Shown one piece after another: positions 23,689 through 35,700 of a stretch of DNA of 64,000 bases. The DNA lies in NCBI GenBank assembly GCA_949825025.1, contig OX463778.1:54128364-54192363 (forward strand), given 5' to 3'. Source of the stretch: Siphlonurus alternatus (Eukaryota > Arthropoda > Insecta > Ephemeroptera > Siphlonuridae). A model generated the notes under the pieces. That model had not been told where the DNA came from, did not search any database, and worked only from the letters and a program-made list of their open reading frames with translations. Made by a program: the position numbers and the translations under genes. Positions within the stretch are counted from its first letter, which is position 1. Each line of letters starts with the position of its first letter.

Positions 23689-26600
23689 GGTAATGGCACC
23701 AGTTGTCGGCCGCTTAAGCAAAATTCGCGATTTAAATGTCAGCTGATAATAACCACGGCTCAATGCGCAGTTAAAAATATTTTTAATAAATTCTTCAAAC
23801 CATAAGGAACAATATCATCACTATAAAATAATGATTTGAGCCTTATGAAAATGCAAAAAAAAAAAAAAAAAATAGGAAAACACGAAGTTGCTATTCTCGG
23901 CCAAAATTTCTAATAGTCGGCCACTATTTTTCGGGTTCCTGGCCACAGCTTTGTATGCTCGGCCATTCAAGTTGAGTTCTCGGCCAAGTACCTTCATGAA
24001 ATTAGGTCATTCATATTTTTTTAATTAATTGCAGTTTTTAGTAATGCAATAAGTAAGAATTGGCATTTTTGGCTTACCCTCGCCATAAAAGGTGGTCTAA
24101 TAAATAAATAAAAATATTGCTATATACTTCTTTTATTCTAAATGTTATTATTCAATTTCCACTCATTAATATGCTTCTATGCATATGCATATTTATTTCA
24201 AATCATTAAAATTTCGGGCCATTGGAGAAATAATAAAGGAAACAATTTGTAACATATTATATAACTTTCAATTAATCTGAAACTAAATTTATTGGCTGTA
24301 TTCATATAACATTTCATACAAAAGAAGGTTATAAAATAATTTCAAGTTTTATAAATTTTATTTTGTAAATATAAAAAAAAAAAAAAATGCATGGGGCTGT
24401 CAAATAAACATTAATCATAATATTGATATTTAAATCATATAATTATGTATTTGAATTATAATGATATTGTTTTAAGCACTATGCCTATAATAAAACCCCT
24501 TAATTGTCTTAGAATTAAATACATATTAGAAGATTTAGAATACTTTTTTAATTACTAAAAAAAGAGAGAAATAGTGCATGTAATTTAACTTATAGTTTAT
24601 GTAAAATAGTAAATTGATAAATTTTAATTTATGCAGAAAAAAAATTATACAAGTACATTGTATTTAAGTTTTATGTATATAGATGAAATACATATATATA
24701 TACAAATGAAATAGATATCTGATTGAGAGCTATGAAATATAAAAGTATAGGGTAATACGAGGTCATGGAGTGCTAATCAAACATGAAGAGGGGAACGATC
24801 TCCGCTTCATTGCTGCAATTGGAGCATATAAATTCAAACTCCTCCTGTGACAAGAGCTCAACCAGTCTCGTCTTCTCGCTGTGGTGAGCAGGTACGCAGT
24901 TTACATGCATTTCTCCACTGCATTTGTCACATGTAACCCATTTAGTTTCTTCTTTGTCTTTACTGAAGAGCTTGGAGCAGTAAATGCAGCGCCAGTCATT
25001 TTTCTTCTTTTTCTTTTCCTTTGAGTCTCTGTGTTCCTGAGAGCTCAAGTGATATACCAAACGTTTGCGTCGAGTATTATTTGAGCGAGTTTTTGGTTCT
25101 GGCAGAACAAAAATGTCGTTAAGTGTTTCTTTCTTCGTTGACGAGTCGGAAGAAGAAGACGTAGCAAGTGGTGTTGGAGTTTTATTTGAAGTGGGGGTTT
25201 CGATGACGTGTTGCGGGGTCTGGTCTTCCGGCAAGTGTGGATCACGAACGTCTTTGAGCTGCGGGGTGTGAGCTGCCGGCAAGGATAAAGGACTTGACTC
25301 GTTTGGGAAGGCTCTGTCGAGGACGCTGGCTACCTCTTCCTCTTCCACGCTGGCTCTCTCTGCCTCCACGCGGGATCCCTCTGCCTCGACTCTGCCTACC
25401 TCGGCTTCTATGTCTTGGTCCAGCACCTCCTCTACTTGTTCCATTTGATCTACATTTACTACTGGTGGATCAGTTTGTTCCTCCTGAGGAGCTGAGAGGC
25501 TAGTCTTCCAAGCTCTCCAAACATCATACAGGAGCTCAGCTTTCTCATCCCCTTTCCAGTCAGAGTTAGCCATATAGCTTTTAACAAACTGTCTGAGGAG
25601 AGTTTTGTCAACCTTTCTCTGGAAAGCTAAAAAAGCTTCTCGATTCTTATCCTCAGGAGCTGCATTCACAACTGATGTCTTGTGTTTGTAAGATAGAAGC
25701 TTTTTGTACTGGACATTCAAATGGTTTAGTGGAAAGAGGCCTGTGCTATAGAAGGACTTACTTAGTGCTTCCTCGGTGAGTACACTCATGCTCTCGTGAA
25801 CTAAGGCTGGGAATACTTCCTTGGAGATCCTAGCTCCTTTGTTCTGTTGCTTGAATTTCTGCACTATCTTGGCCCATGAAACTTTCAGAGGAGCCATCAG
25901 TCCTACATCACACGGCTGCAGAACATGGGTTGCATTCGGATACAAACAGTACAGTATGATGCCGACGTCCTCGCAAAACTTTGAAACCTCTACATCTAAG
26001 TGGCTCGCATGTCCATCCACAAAGAGCAGTACTCTTTTATGCGACTTCTTGGCATCCAGGAGTTTATTTTTAACTAAATATTTGTGAAAGATCTGACAAT
26101 ACTGCAAAAAGGTCTTGCCTGTCATCCATCCTTTCTCACTCACTCCAAGACAGAATTTTATTTCTTCTTCTCCATTATCATCAACATTGAGGTTTTCAAT
26201 TGCCTTCGTCACACCAGCAGCAACTCTTTTCAAGGCGTAAACTATCATCGTGGGAGCAATTTTTCCTGCAGCTGAAATATTCAGGAGTACAGTATAGTTG
26301 TCTTTCTCCGAACCAATTGTCTTCACCTGAACTGTTTCACACCTACGTCCAATATATTTGCCCATTAGAGCATTAAGGAAGAAAGCAGTTTCATCACAGT
26401 TAAACCACAGTTCCGGATACATGAGAAGCCAAAGTAAGCCATGTTCTCGGAGGAAAGAATGCAATTTGATAAACCAACCAAACAGAGAGATTTCAGTAAC
26501 AGCTGCTCGGCCCTGGGAATGATGTTCTCCTTTTGTGCGAGAGAGGAAGTCATGACGTCCGAAAAAACCAGCGGTCCAGGAACGTCCTGGAAACTCCGGA

Positions 26601-27513
26601 TTAAACTGGGCTTCTATACCCTCTGCTTCCATTATACGCCTGACAATAGGGTGAAGGTCAATATTGGTGAGAGGAAAGCCCTTTCTAGCCATATCGACGA
26701 GCCAACTGGACAACTGGTCTTCAATCGCTGCCGGAAGGATTGGTGTCGGGCCAAACCTACAGTTGATTGTAGTCTTTCCATTAATTTTATCAGTCAAAGT
26801 GGATTTGGGTACCCCATATAGCTGAGCTGCTTCTCTTATGGAAAACCCTTCTTCAGTGACTGCTTTGAAAGCAGATTCCATTGCTTCAACAGAATACTGT
26901 CTCAATGTCTTTTGTCTTCCCGATGGCTGTGTCATTTTACCCGGCCTACAAAATAACAAAGTATTATTAGACTAAAACAGTAATATGGTGTTCTTTAATA
27001 GTATCATATTAATGGAATAGAAGCTTTTTAAAAAAAATTTCTCCAGCATTTTCTTTACAAAGAAGGTGGCCGACTTTTAGAAAACACTATTTTCTTGAGT
27101 CAATTCCTGGCCACAAAGTATTTTCTTTCATAACTCGAATAATATGAGCATTAACCCAGAATTTTAATGCTACAATAATAAAAAAACACTTGTTTTACCT
27201 TTTGTGAGTAGCAACTGGTCCACGAAGCCTTTTTTCTTTTGAAAAGATGACTTTTTCCTTAAGAAAATAAAGGACGCAAAACGCGCCAAATTAACATAAA
27301 TTGGCGCCAACCAAGAATCCAACAATTCTAGAAAACATTGCTCTGATTGGCCAATTTAAAAAAAAAATCATTCGAGTGTTTTTAATTGTCAAGAGATGGC
27401 GCTTGCAAGCGCTTTTGGAATTTTGTCTTTATTTTTATTACGACGCGAGATATTCAACGAAAACATCGCGAGTGGCCGAGAACTAGGTCCGGCCGACAAC
27501 TGGTGCCATTACC
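23689..27513 (-). mobile_element. complete-looking pogo-type DNA transposon, 3.8 kb
   Basis: Perfect 23-bp terminal inverted repeats (23689-23711 and 27491-27513) begin GGTAATGGCACCAGTTG. Both ends are flanked by AT; a clean TA duplication is not visible. Subterminal regions carry repeated TCGGCCA/TGGCCGA motifs (left about 23893-23985, right about 27064-27110 and 27472), candidate transposase-binding sites. The single gene runs on the minus strand. A 5' exon ending CAAAAG before a donor at about 27198 probably splices to the acceptor at about 26945. Upstream of it lie TTGGCGCC and CCAAT-like boxes. The element lies just upstream of the large SPIDR exon. Confidence 0.9.
24773..26935 (-). CDS. 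pogo/Tigger-like DDD transposase with C-terminal PHD-like finger
   Basis: The intact 720-residue frame starts at MTQPSGRQ (26935); eight in-frame codons upstream of it are likely intron or leader, since an acceptor (TTTTGTAG) lies at about 26945. Residue numbers below count from that upstream start. A psq-type helix-turn-helix (about 18-62, with IREAAQLYGVPKSTLTDKI) is followed by a CENP-B-like DNA-binding region (about 75-150). The DDE/D catalytic core has FNCDET (D189), FVDGHASH (D315) and LQPCDVGLMAPLK (D351), a DD35D spacing typical of pogo relatives. After an acidic linker comes a Cys/His cluster (about 665-715: CIYC, CDKC, HVNC, CSNC) resembling a PHD finger. All three catalytic acids are present and no stop or frameshift interrupts the frame, so it could be functional. 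Confidence 0.93.
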   Translation of the reverse strand: MTQPSGRQKTLRQYSVEAMESAFKAVTEEGFSIREAAQLYGVPKSTLTDKINGKTTINCRFGPTPILPAAIEDQLSSWLVDMARKGFPLTNIDLHPIVRRIMEAEGIEAQFNPEFPGRSWTAGFFGRHDFLSRTKGEHHSQGRAAVTEISLFGWFIKLHSFLREHGLLWLLMYPELWFNCDETAFFLNALMGKYIGRRCETVQVKTIGSEKDNYTVLLNISAAGKIAPTMIVYALKRVAAGVTKAIENLNVDDNGEEEIKFCLGVSEKGWMTGKTFLQYCQIFHKYLVKNKLLDAKKSHKRVLLFVDGHASHLDVEVSKFCEDVGIILYCLYPNATHVLQPCDVGLMAPLKVSWAKIVQKFKQQNKGARISKEVFPALVHESMSVLTEEALSKSFYSTGLFPLNHLNVQYKKLLSYKHKTSVVNAAPEDKNREAFLAFQRKVDKTLLRQFVKSYMANSDWKGDEKAELLYDVWRAWKTSLSAPQEEQTDPPVVNVDQMEQVEEVLDQDIEAEVGRVEAEGSRVEAERASVEEEEVASVLDRAFPNESSPLSLPAAHTPQLKDVRDPHLPEDQTPQHVIETPTSNKTPTPLATSSSSDSSTKKETLNDIFVLPEPKTRSNNTRRKRLVYHLSSQEHRDSKEKKKKKNDWRCIYCSKLFSKDKEETKWVTCDKCSGEMHVNCVPAHHSEKTRLVELLSQEEFEFICSNCSNEAEIVPLFMFD

Positions 27514-27591
27514 ATCATATGTGCACAGAAGTTTCTTGTTCGATGAAAAAAATAATACATATAATACTGTACAGCTATACTTTTAGCTCAC

Positions 27592-27597
27592 CTTCAT
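27592..27597 (-). CDS. SPIDR: possible SPIDR initiator micro-exon (Met-Lys)
   Basis: On the minus strand ATGAAG is followed directly by GTGAGC, a good donor, with an in-frame TAA a few codons upstream. Its phase (0) fits the acceptor at 23513. This would place the transposon in SPIDR intron 1. An E2F-like GCGCGCCAA lies about 170 bp upstream at about 27765. The alternative is a non-coding first exon elsewhere and a start at 23498. Transcript evidence would be needed to choose. Confidence 0.25.
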
Positions 27598-27773
27598 CAC
27601 GAAAACTGTTTAATTAACTTATTATGGTTAGAATGCATGAGTACATACATAAAATAACTTATTTTTTGCACCACAGACAAATCTGACAAATAATTGTCTG
27701 TGTTTGCACCAAAGAAATGCAACAAGTTTGTTTATTACACACAGCTGAGAATTACGTAACTGTTGGCGCGCTT

Positions 27774-28020
27774 TTATTTTATTTCGATGCTCACTTTTTG
27801 AAGAGCGAAAAGTATTTCAAAACTTCTTTCTGATATTAATATATTGGCAACAAAGACTGATTTACAATTAAAGGTATCGGGAGCTAGTCTCTGAGCTGTT
27901 ATAGTCTCTGTACTTGAAATTTTCAAGTCAAAATTTTTTTTCTCTATCGTGTTTCCATTGATCCATTTACCCATAGACTTTGGTCCATGTAGTGTTCCAT
28001 TGATAAAAAGTTGCGGTGTG
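27774..28020 (-). other. unassigned open stretch next to the transposon
   Basis: The minus frame encodes about 80 residues without stop (LFINGTLHGP.., then a K/S/T-rich part, ending SIEIK-stop at 27774). It has some low-complexity-free, protein-like composition, but no family I recognise and no consistent splice acceptor in phase. It may be a fossil exon or chance. Confidence 0.2.
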
Positions 28021-28429
28021 TGCTCTTAATTCCTGCATGAAAAATGGTTGCATGATGAGCAGGTTGTCCACAGTTTCCTCAGTCTCACAATTTTAACAAT
28101 GGTGGCTGCACCATATTTATTTTTGATCGCGACAATATCATGGTTGATTTCCAACAAAACAAAATTATAACAAATTTAATTTAATTTTTTATTGAACACT
28201 CTTACAGTGTATACATATTATATATTACATAAACGTAAAAATCTTATATTATACAGCACAAAATAATAAATAAAAATATACACATATAAATAATAGAACA
28301 TTAAAAATATTGAGCTAGGAACATAAAAAATATTAAAGAACTCAATTATAATTATTGCTTGGAAATAATAATAATAATAAATTAACCCGTATAAATCATA
28401 CATTATTAGCTAAATATGCTAAAGAATAA

Positions 28430-28660
28430 TTTCGTTTTGGAAAAAACAGAGGGCATGATATGTTTCACATTGTTGACCACAAAATTTACAGACACAATTG
28501 TCATCGCTTTCATGGTATACTAGCTTTTTGTACAAATTACACGGTGATGGAAACCGTGCATTGCAAACCTGGTTATAATATGTCTGTCTTTAATATTGAC
28601 AATTTTGCCAGTTAGAATTTACAAAAGCTGGGGTAATATAAAAATTGGGATCTATCTCTG
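28430..28660 (-). pseudogene. LINE RT C-terminal zinc-knuckle relic
   Basis: The minus translation includes RQTYYNQVCNARF then a CVCKFCG...CETYHALCF arrangement (CxxC...H...C). This resembles the cysteine-rich tail that follows the reverse transcriptase in several LINE clades. Stops on both sides show that only a fragment remains. Confidence 0.5.
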
Positions 28661-29740
28661 AGGATTTCAGATAACAAATTTAATGCATTTTTTAAAATTT
28701 TCAAACATTTTTATTTTTTTTTTAGTCTGGCCTATAATATAGCTACGTTGGCCACAATTAATCTTTTGTTTCAACGTCTTCGAATACTATTATACTTACA
28801 CAATCTTTAATAGTTGTGGATGACTGGTGAAATTATAATATGTACACGTTGCAGTTTGAGCAAAAGCTGGAAATATACATTGTATATAAAATAAAAAAAT
28901 ATATACATTTCAATTAAATCAGATTTTTTTTTTTTTATTCGTATACAAATGATTCATCTGAATCTTGATTTATGGATCGATTGTTTGTGCATATTAATTG
29001 TTAATATTATAAACAGACCTTCATTATTCCATGTTAAATTCGTGATCAAAATTTGAGCAGATCGATCTAGTATTATCAGTTTTTAATAATTTTATTATTG
29101 TATATTATATTATTGCTCGCGTATTCCACAATCAAGGTGATTTTTGCAGCTTCTTTTATTCTAAAACAGCTCTATATAGGGTATATATTATTTCATTACA
29201 AATATTACAATAAATGGGAATAATTCCTTAAACTTTTAACTGGAGATTATTTACTGCGTTTATTTAAAATAATTTAAATAAACCATAAGATTAATTAACT
29301 TATTTTATTTAATAAAATAGATCATACACTTACTTTTATTAATTACTTTATAGTATATTGTTGTTTATTCTTCCTCTTTTTTCATAACAATATAGCATGA
29401 AATTTCTAAGAAATATTTTAAATCTATTATCCATTAAAATACAATATTAATTATGGCTGCAGTTCCTTCATCTGAGGAACGTTATTAAATTAGCAGTGTC
29501 ACTACTTAAATTCAAATTTCGGGAAGCTTTATCCCCCCCCCCTTCCAGGTCCCCCTGATATAAATTCACACCTTTTGTACATTAATGCAGTTAATTTTTG
29601 ATTACATAAGAAAGCACCACAGACCTAATCAAGCTTCACGACGGATATATAATATCTACAGGAAGGGGGCCCCTCATTACCTCCCCTACCGGCCTGCTCG
29701 GCTGGCCGCGGCTATAACGTAACGTCCTCAGACAGTCGCG

Positions 29741-32700
29741 ATGTGGAAGTGGCTGCTGAAAGCCATCGTGCCGCCCGCGGTGGTGGCCCTCGTGGGCCTC
29801 CGAGGACCCGCCTACTCGTTCTACGCCCTCATGGCGGGCATCGGCGTGTTCCTGGCCACGGGACGTCGCTACCACTGGCTGTACATCCTTTACCGGACCC
29901 TCCCCAGGGACTACAAGTGAGTATCTTTTCTTGAAATGACAGTTTGGGACACTTGGTCACAGAATACACGGGGTTAAATCTACCCTCTAGCCATTTTATA
30001 TAATTATTTAAGGCTTAACCTGAGATATTCGGACGAAAAAAGTCGTATCGACAGATGTTCTTGAAATTAATTTGGTAGACTTTTTTACAACAATTGTCCA
30101 AATACTACTGATTTTTTTTTTTAGATTTTTTTAACCGTTGGTTTAATTATAATTAATTTATTCAAATGTGTATTTCTATTTTGTATCCTTTCAATGTTAA
30201 ATTTTTCAATCAACATTGCACAAAAACGGCTCGAGAATTTTTTTTAGAATTTTACATGGATTAAAAGCTAATTTTTTGGACTATTTTTCTGAATTGTTTT
30301 CATATATTTCGAACCGTGGCGATGATCGTTTCTGATATGTCCTAAGAAACTTGGCAACGCTCTCAAGGACTGTAGTTACCACCCCCTCCTAATCTTTTAT
30401 TCGCATTACTATTGCAACAGTGTTGTCAGATTTGTAAGTGTAGCCACGCCTCTTGACCTTGACAGACAAATTCTCAGGTTATACCTTAATAATTAAAAAA
30501 AAAATAGCGATAGGAAATTTAATAAAACCTGAGAATATTGTCAGGAGTTCGTGTTATAAGGGTCATTTTAATGGTTGCCCAAATGAATGATCGACCTTCT
30601 TAAACCCATGGAAGGGGGCGGGATGTTCGAGGTGAAGGAAATTAGTTTGTTCACCTTCCCTCAGAATTCAGATTTTTTAACTGAGTCACTGTACTGTCTT
30701 GATGTTATTAATGCTTGAACGTCAAAATTTACTCTGTATATTATTAGGGGCGTCTCGTCCCTCTAAATATTTGACTTCAATATTATAGATTCAAGTCTTA
30801 ATCTCAAATTAAATTGCACAATTTCAATTTATAATTTGTATATATAGCTGCTCTTCCAACCCCTTTACGTGAATTAATTATACCTAGAGTCCTCGAGCAT
30901 TAAAATTATGATCCGAATTTTTTTAACTCGCGTTCGTTTTGTTCATATTTATATTCTGTGTATATATATGTTCATATATTCTATGCATCATGTCAATCAT
31001 TAAGAAACAGTCGGCTACATTAGTGTAGCAGCTAAATAATTAACTTGCTGTAATTAACGTTCATCAGGAAAACTATACAGCGTAAAAATTAAGCATTAAT
31101 TTATATTAAATTAATTTTCAACTTTAATTTTAAAACAAATTACAAAAATCAAATTAATAAAAAGTATCATAAAATATTTGATTATTTATTAACACAAGGG
31201 AAAATTGCTCCAAGGGTTATAAAATCATACACAAAAAAATTTAAATTCTAAAATGTATGTTTATAATTATTTTAAAACAATTAAAAGCTTAAATTATCTA
31301 TAAGATATATAAGATATATTATATTATATCTGTTATAGTACTTATAGTTACAATATTACAAAGCATCAGCATGATAGACCAGAGACTCCAGAGAGCTTAC
31401 ATTGCAATATATGTCTCTGTTAGTGCGTACTGAACATGATTTTTTTGCATTTCTATTTGTTTATTTCTTCTGGATTATTTAAAGAAAAAATAGAATGGTC
31501 ATTTTGATATTTATACAAAAATGTTTTATCAATTGTTATGTCAAAACGAATGCATGCTATAGTAAAAGTATAATAAGTAACTGCAAATAGCTGCATGTAA
31601 TCTCTCTCGTGTTTAAATTCTGAAAAGTACATTGCTCCTTGTACGATAAGAAATACTACGTACGCTACAAATTTAAAAAGAGAGAAAATTATCAACATAA
31701 AAAAATTAAAAACCTAAGTCAATAATTTTTAAAAAATAAATTAATTAATAAAATCATGAAAAATCTCATGACCGGCTGCACCCATATATTTTTTTAATGG
31801 AGAGATCTTTGAGCTCGGAGCTGATAAGATTAAAAAACATACGATGAGTAGCTGCCATGATAAGGCCTTTAAAAAAAAAACTGTTTGCTGGGTAAACATT
31901 GATAACCGCGCGTTGCAGAGTTGACTCTGGAAAATTTGCCGCACTCTCGACTCTCGAAGAATTACTTTTTTTTTTTTTAAATCATTATCTCGATTTCTCG
32001 CCAAGCAACCTTTATATGACCTGTTAGCTGTTTGTGTGGTAGAAAGAACCTTGAATGAAAACTGCATGTGTACGAGCACATCAGGATTCTAAATAAGATA
32101 CAATGATGTAATAACTTCACTTACATCAGCCATATGAATTAATAACTGTACATAATGAAATATAGCATATATGTTTACATTACATTTTTTTATCCCCATA
32201 TTGATATTTATAACGTAATGTATAATTAAATCATGCATGTTGTGTATTAATTTAGTGCATTTGTAGAAAATTGTAGAGGAACAATAAAAAATTGTCTCAC
32301 ATTTTTTTAAAAATATAATTTAAAATTAAAATTTAATTATGAATTTGAAAACTGTTAAGGGAAAATAATAAAAATTAAATTGAAAATAAATTATCTAATT
32401 TTCGGTTAAGCCAATCGCTTGTAAAAGAATATCTTAGGTATTAGTTTTTCTAGTACACCATGAAATTTATGGTGCATTTTATATCTCTACTACAATATAA
32501 AACAGAATTACACAAATACATATTAGAAGTGTGTTTTACTAGAGAAATATATTGGAAATAGATCATCATTTATACGCACACGTGGGCGTAATCAAGGGGG
32601 TGGTTTTCAGGGCTAGAACTCCCCCTCGCCCCATTTGAGACTTGAGGTAAAAAAAAATACAAATAGGGTCGACCCTCCTCCAACCTCCAACCGTCTTATT

Positions 32701-35700
32701 GCAAAACATCTTCCATGACAAATTTGCTGCTACTGCACGTAAGTTATATCAATTTGAATCTGTTTCATTTTGATATTAAATTAATTTATACTGTCAGTTA
32801 TATATTATAAATTTATACTTGATATAAGTTTAAATATATTTATGCTAGTGAACGAATAGGAGAGACCAAAAATAAAGTAATCCTATATTTCTCAGTTTAA
32901 TATTATTAATTTCACTTTCTAAATAACTAAATGATTAGCCATATTATATTTTTACAGTTATGAGCTAAGATTTATGACTAATAGGAGTAATATTAGGAAA
33001 TTTTCTTACTAATTTCAGACAATGTTTTCACACAAAATTAAATTCATAATGATTAATTTTTATATTATTTGATGAAATAAAGCTTCAAATAAAATTTTTA
33101 ATTTTAAAACAAATTACTAAAAAATTGATACGGATTTACTCAATAAAAACAAATAATTCAAATGATTCCCACTAAAAATTAAATGTGCAACAATTTTCGC
33201 GTGAGAACCAGCGTGCATCAATCTCCCACGGGTTACTGTTCATATCAACACATTACAATTTACTGTCTCACGGGAATCTTGTGCCAGATTACAATGATGT
33301 AGCATACGAATATGAGCCTTGCGCTCTCGTGGAGTTAGAGGAGAGTTTGCGAGTGCGAAAGTGCAAGGTACGAAGTGCAAAGTTGTGTGACGTCATGTAA
33401 TTGCTGCATAAACAGCGTGAGTAAGCTGAATTAAATACCATGCAAGTAAAAAAATATCATTGCATTATCATCATTACATAGCGCAAGTGAAATGTGGCTT
33501 TTTTTTTATTATTATCTTGGAAAAAAATAAGACATTGGCAATTCTGATAAAAGAATAATGTTCTTATTAGGTGAATGCAAATTATTATATATACGTTCAT
33601 TATTACTGCAATGCAAGCACACGCAGAACGACCGTATATATAAGATGACCGCAATGTGTCTTATTGCCTTAATTATTATTATTTCAATGCTTTATTATTT
33701 ATAATGTATATAGGGGATAAAATTCTTTTGACTGGTTAATAATACGTATTATTGTATAGTTATTACATGATTTAATTAATTTTCCAATAATATTTTTTAT
33801 TAAATTTTAAAGTAATTCACAGTTGTGTTATTTTTGTTATAATAGCTATCAATCGTTTGATAGTAATTTGAATTCTTGAACTAATATTAAAGTTAATATT
33901 ATTAAGATGAAGAAAAAGAAAATTATAGTTCACATGATGATAGATGTTTTCAGCTCCTTTTAAATATTTAAACAAATGGTTTATTTATGCTATCGAGGAA
34001 CTAAAAGTTATCAGCAATATTTATTTTTTTTTTTTCATTTTCTCTAGAAATTTAGCCACCTTTTTATATTTTTCTTCATAATGTGATTATCAGATAGTTC
34101 AGTTTCAAGTGACTCCGCTGCAAGTCGCAGTAACATTTAATCAATTCAGATTAAAATCCTTTCGATGATAACGAAGTTATTTTGACCTTCTCAATTCTCA
34201 AGATTTGTTTTTTATCATTAAAGTGTTTGATGTTTCAAAACAGATTTGAATAATGATAATTAAGATGATTAAGAAATGGTTGTTTTATTTAAACTTTAAT
34301 TATTTTGGATCCGTAGCTTCAAACTGTACTGTTGTTCTTTTTAATTCACTTTGACGATGTATTATTTCGAAAACATCAAAATTTTATCATGTATTTTATT
34401 TTATTTTTTTTTTTAGCTCTGTTGGCTGAATTGAAACATTATATTGAAGAATATCGGACGTATATTATCATAAAGATTTGTTATATTATATAACATTTTT
34501 GCCTAGAAATTTTAACATCATTTTTAATTAATCATTAATATATCAAAATCAATAAATTCTAAATTTGGTACTAAAATCAATATGCCAATCCCTGCTTTGT
34601 GAAAACACCCATTTAAACAACTTCCTCACTATAATATGCAGAGGTATAACATGTTCTAGATCTGTTACAATTAAACGACAGTGAAATATTTAAATGCAAC
34701 TTGACACATTCATTAAGTATATAGGACAGATCCATGTAACACTGGATGTAGGTGTGTAGAGAGGACTCTACTGGCGTCAGTGGCCAGTGGAGCTGAGATA
34801 GGATGTGACGTATGTAATAGATGACCCTAGTTAGATATATTTATTCTTCCAGCCGCTCCCTTATTATGTAAGACAGGCCGTGTTAAAAACGACAATCATC
34901 TGACCTACAAAAAAAGAGTCAATGCCAAGGCAACAATATAAAATATGATGTTGGGAAAAATAGCAATAAGCTTTTAAATTCAACAATAAAAAACCTCATG
35001 ACGTATATAAGTAATGTAATAATAGTTTTTATTCAAGAAGCAATTCATGTACATTTTTTCTCGACTGTGAATGAAAATAAAATACCTCAGCTAACGTCTT
35101 CCGTGGTGTATTAAGTTAATCATGCCGTATAGGGGGCATTATTAATTATTAAATTGTAAAAACTGTGCGCCTGATGATTATGCGAAAATAGAGTTTTTGG
35201 CTGCGGGCATAAATTTTTTGCACTCATTGAATTCATTTGTTAAATAAAAGTGCCAATTCATCTCGGTCTCTGATCTTATATATATATTATGAAGGTTACG
35301 TATAGAAGCGTTAAAAAAAATGTAAATTTATTTCCTTTTGTATCGACTCGATGCTGGCAAACTTTTTATAAAAATAAGAATTATGCTCCTGCGGAGTTAA
35401 CTTAAATTATTTCGATGAATCATTTCAAAAGTAATGTTCAAAATTCTCTCTCCTTGCAATATGAATACATTGATGATTTATTTAATTGATGCATCCCTTG
35501 ACACGTTTTCTGAAGACATGTTGTATGCAGGGGTGTAGACAAAAGGGATCATAGATTTATGGATCCATTATTATAAATAACTAGAGGAGTGATTATAACT
35601 TGTGATTCCTCCATGACATATAGCAGCAAAATGTTGAGATAAATTAGAGATTTTGAAGCCATTCAGGTGTGTAGATGCAAGGAGGTAGTTTTCAGACCTC

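Noticed and set aside
27199..27250. Minus-strand KRKKASWTSCYSQK segment with a good donor, resembling the basic N-terminus of vertebrate SPIDR
   Set aside because: It lies inside the terminal repeats of the 3.8-kb transposon and has no in-frame ATG after the upstream TAA. It is better explained as the 5' exon of the transposase gene.
27301..27617. Three overlapping plus-strand frames of 60-73 residues
   Set aside because: They fall on the transposon promoter and terminal repeat, with no motif or splice support.
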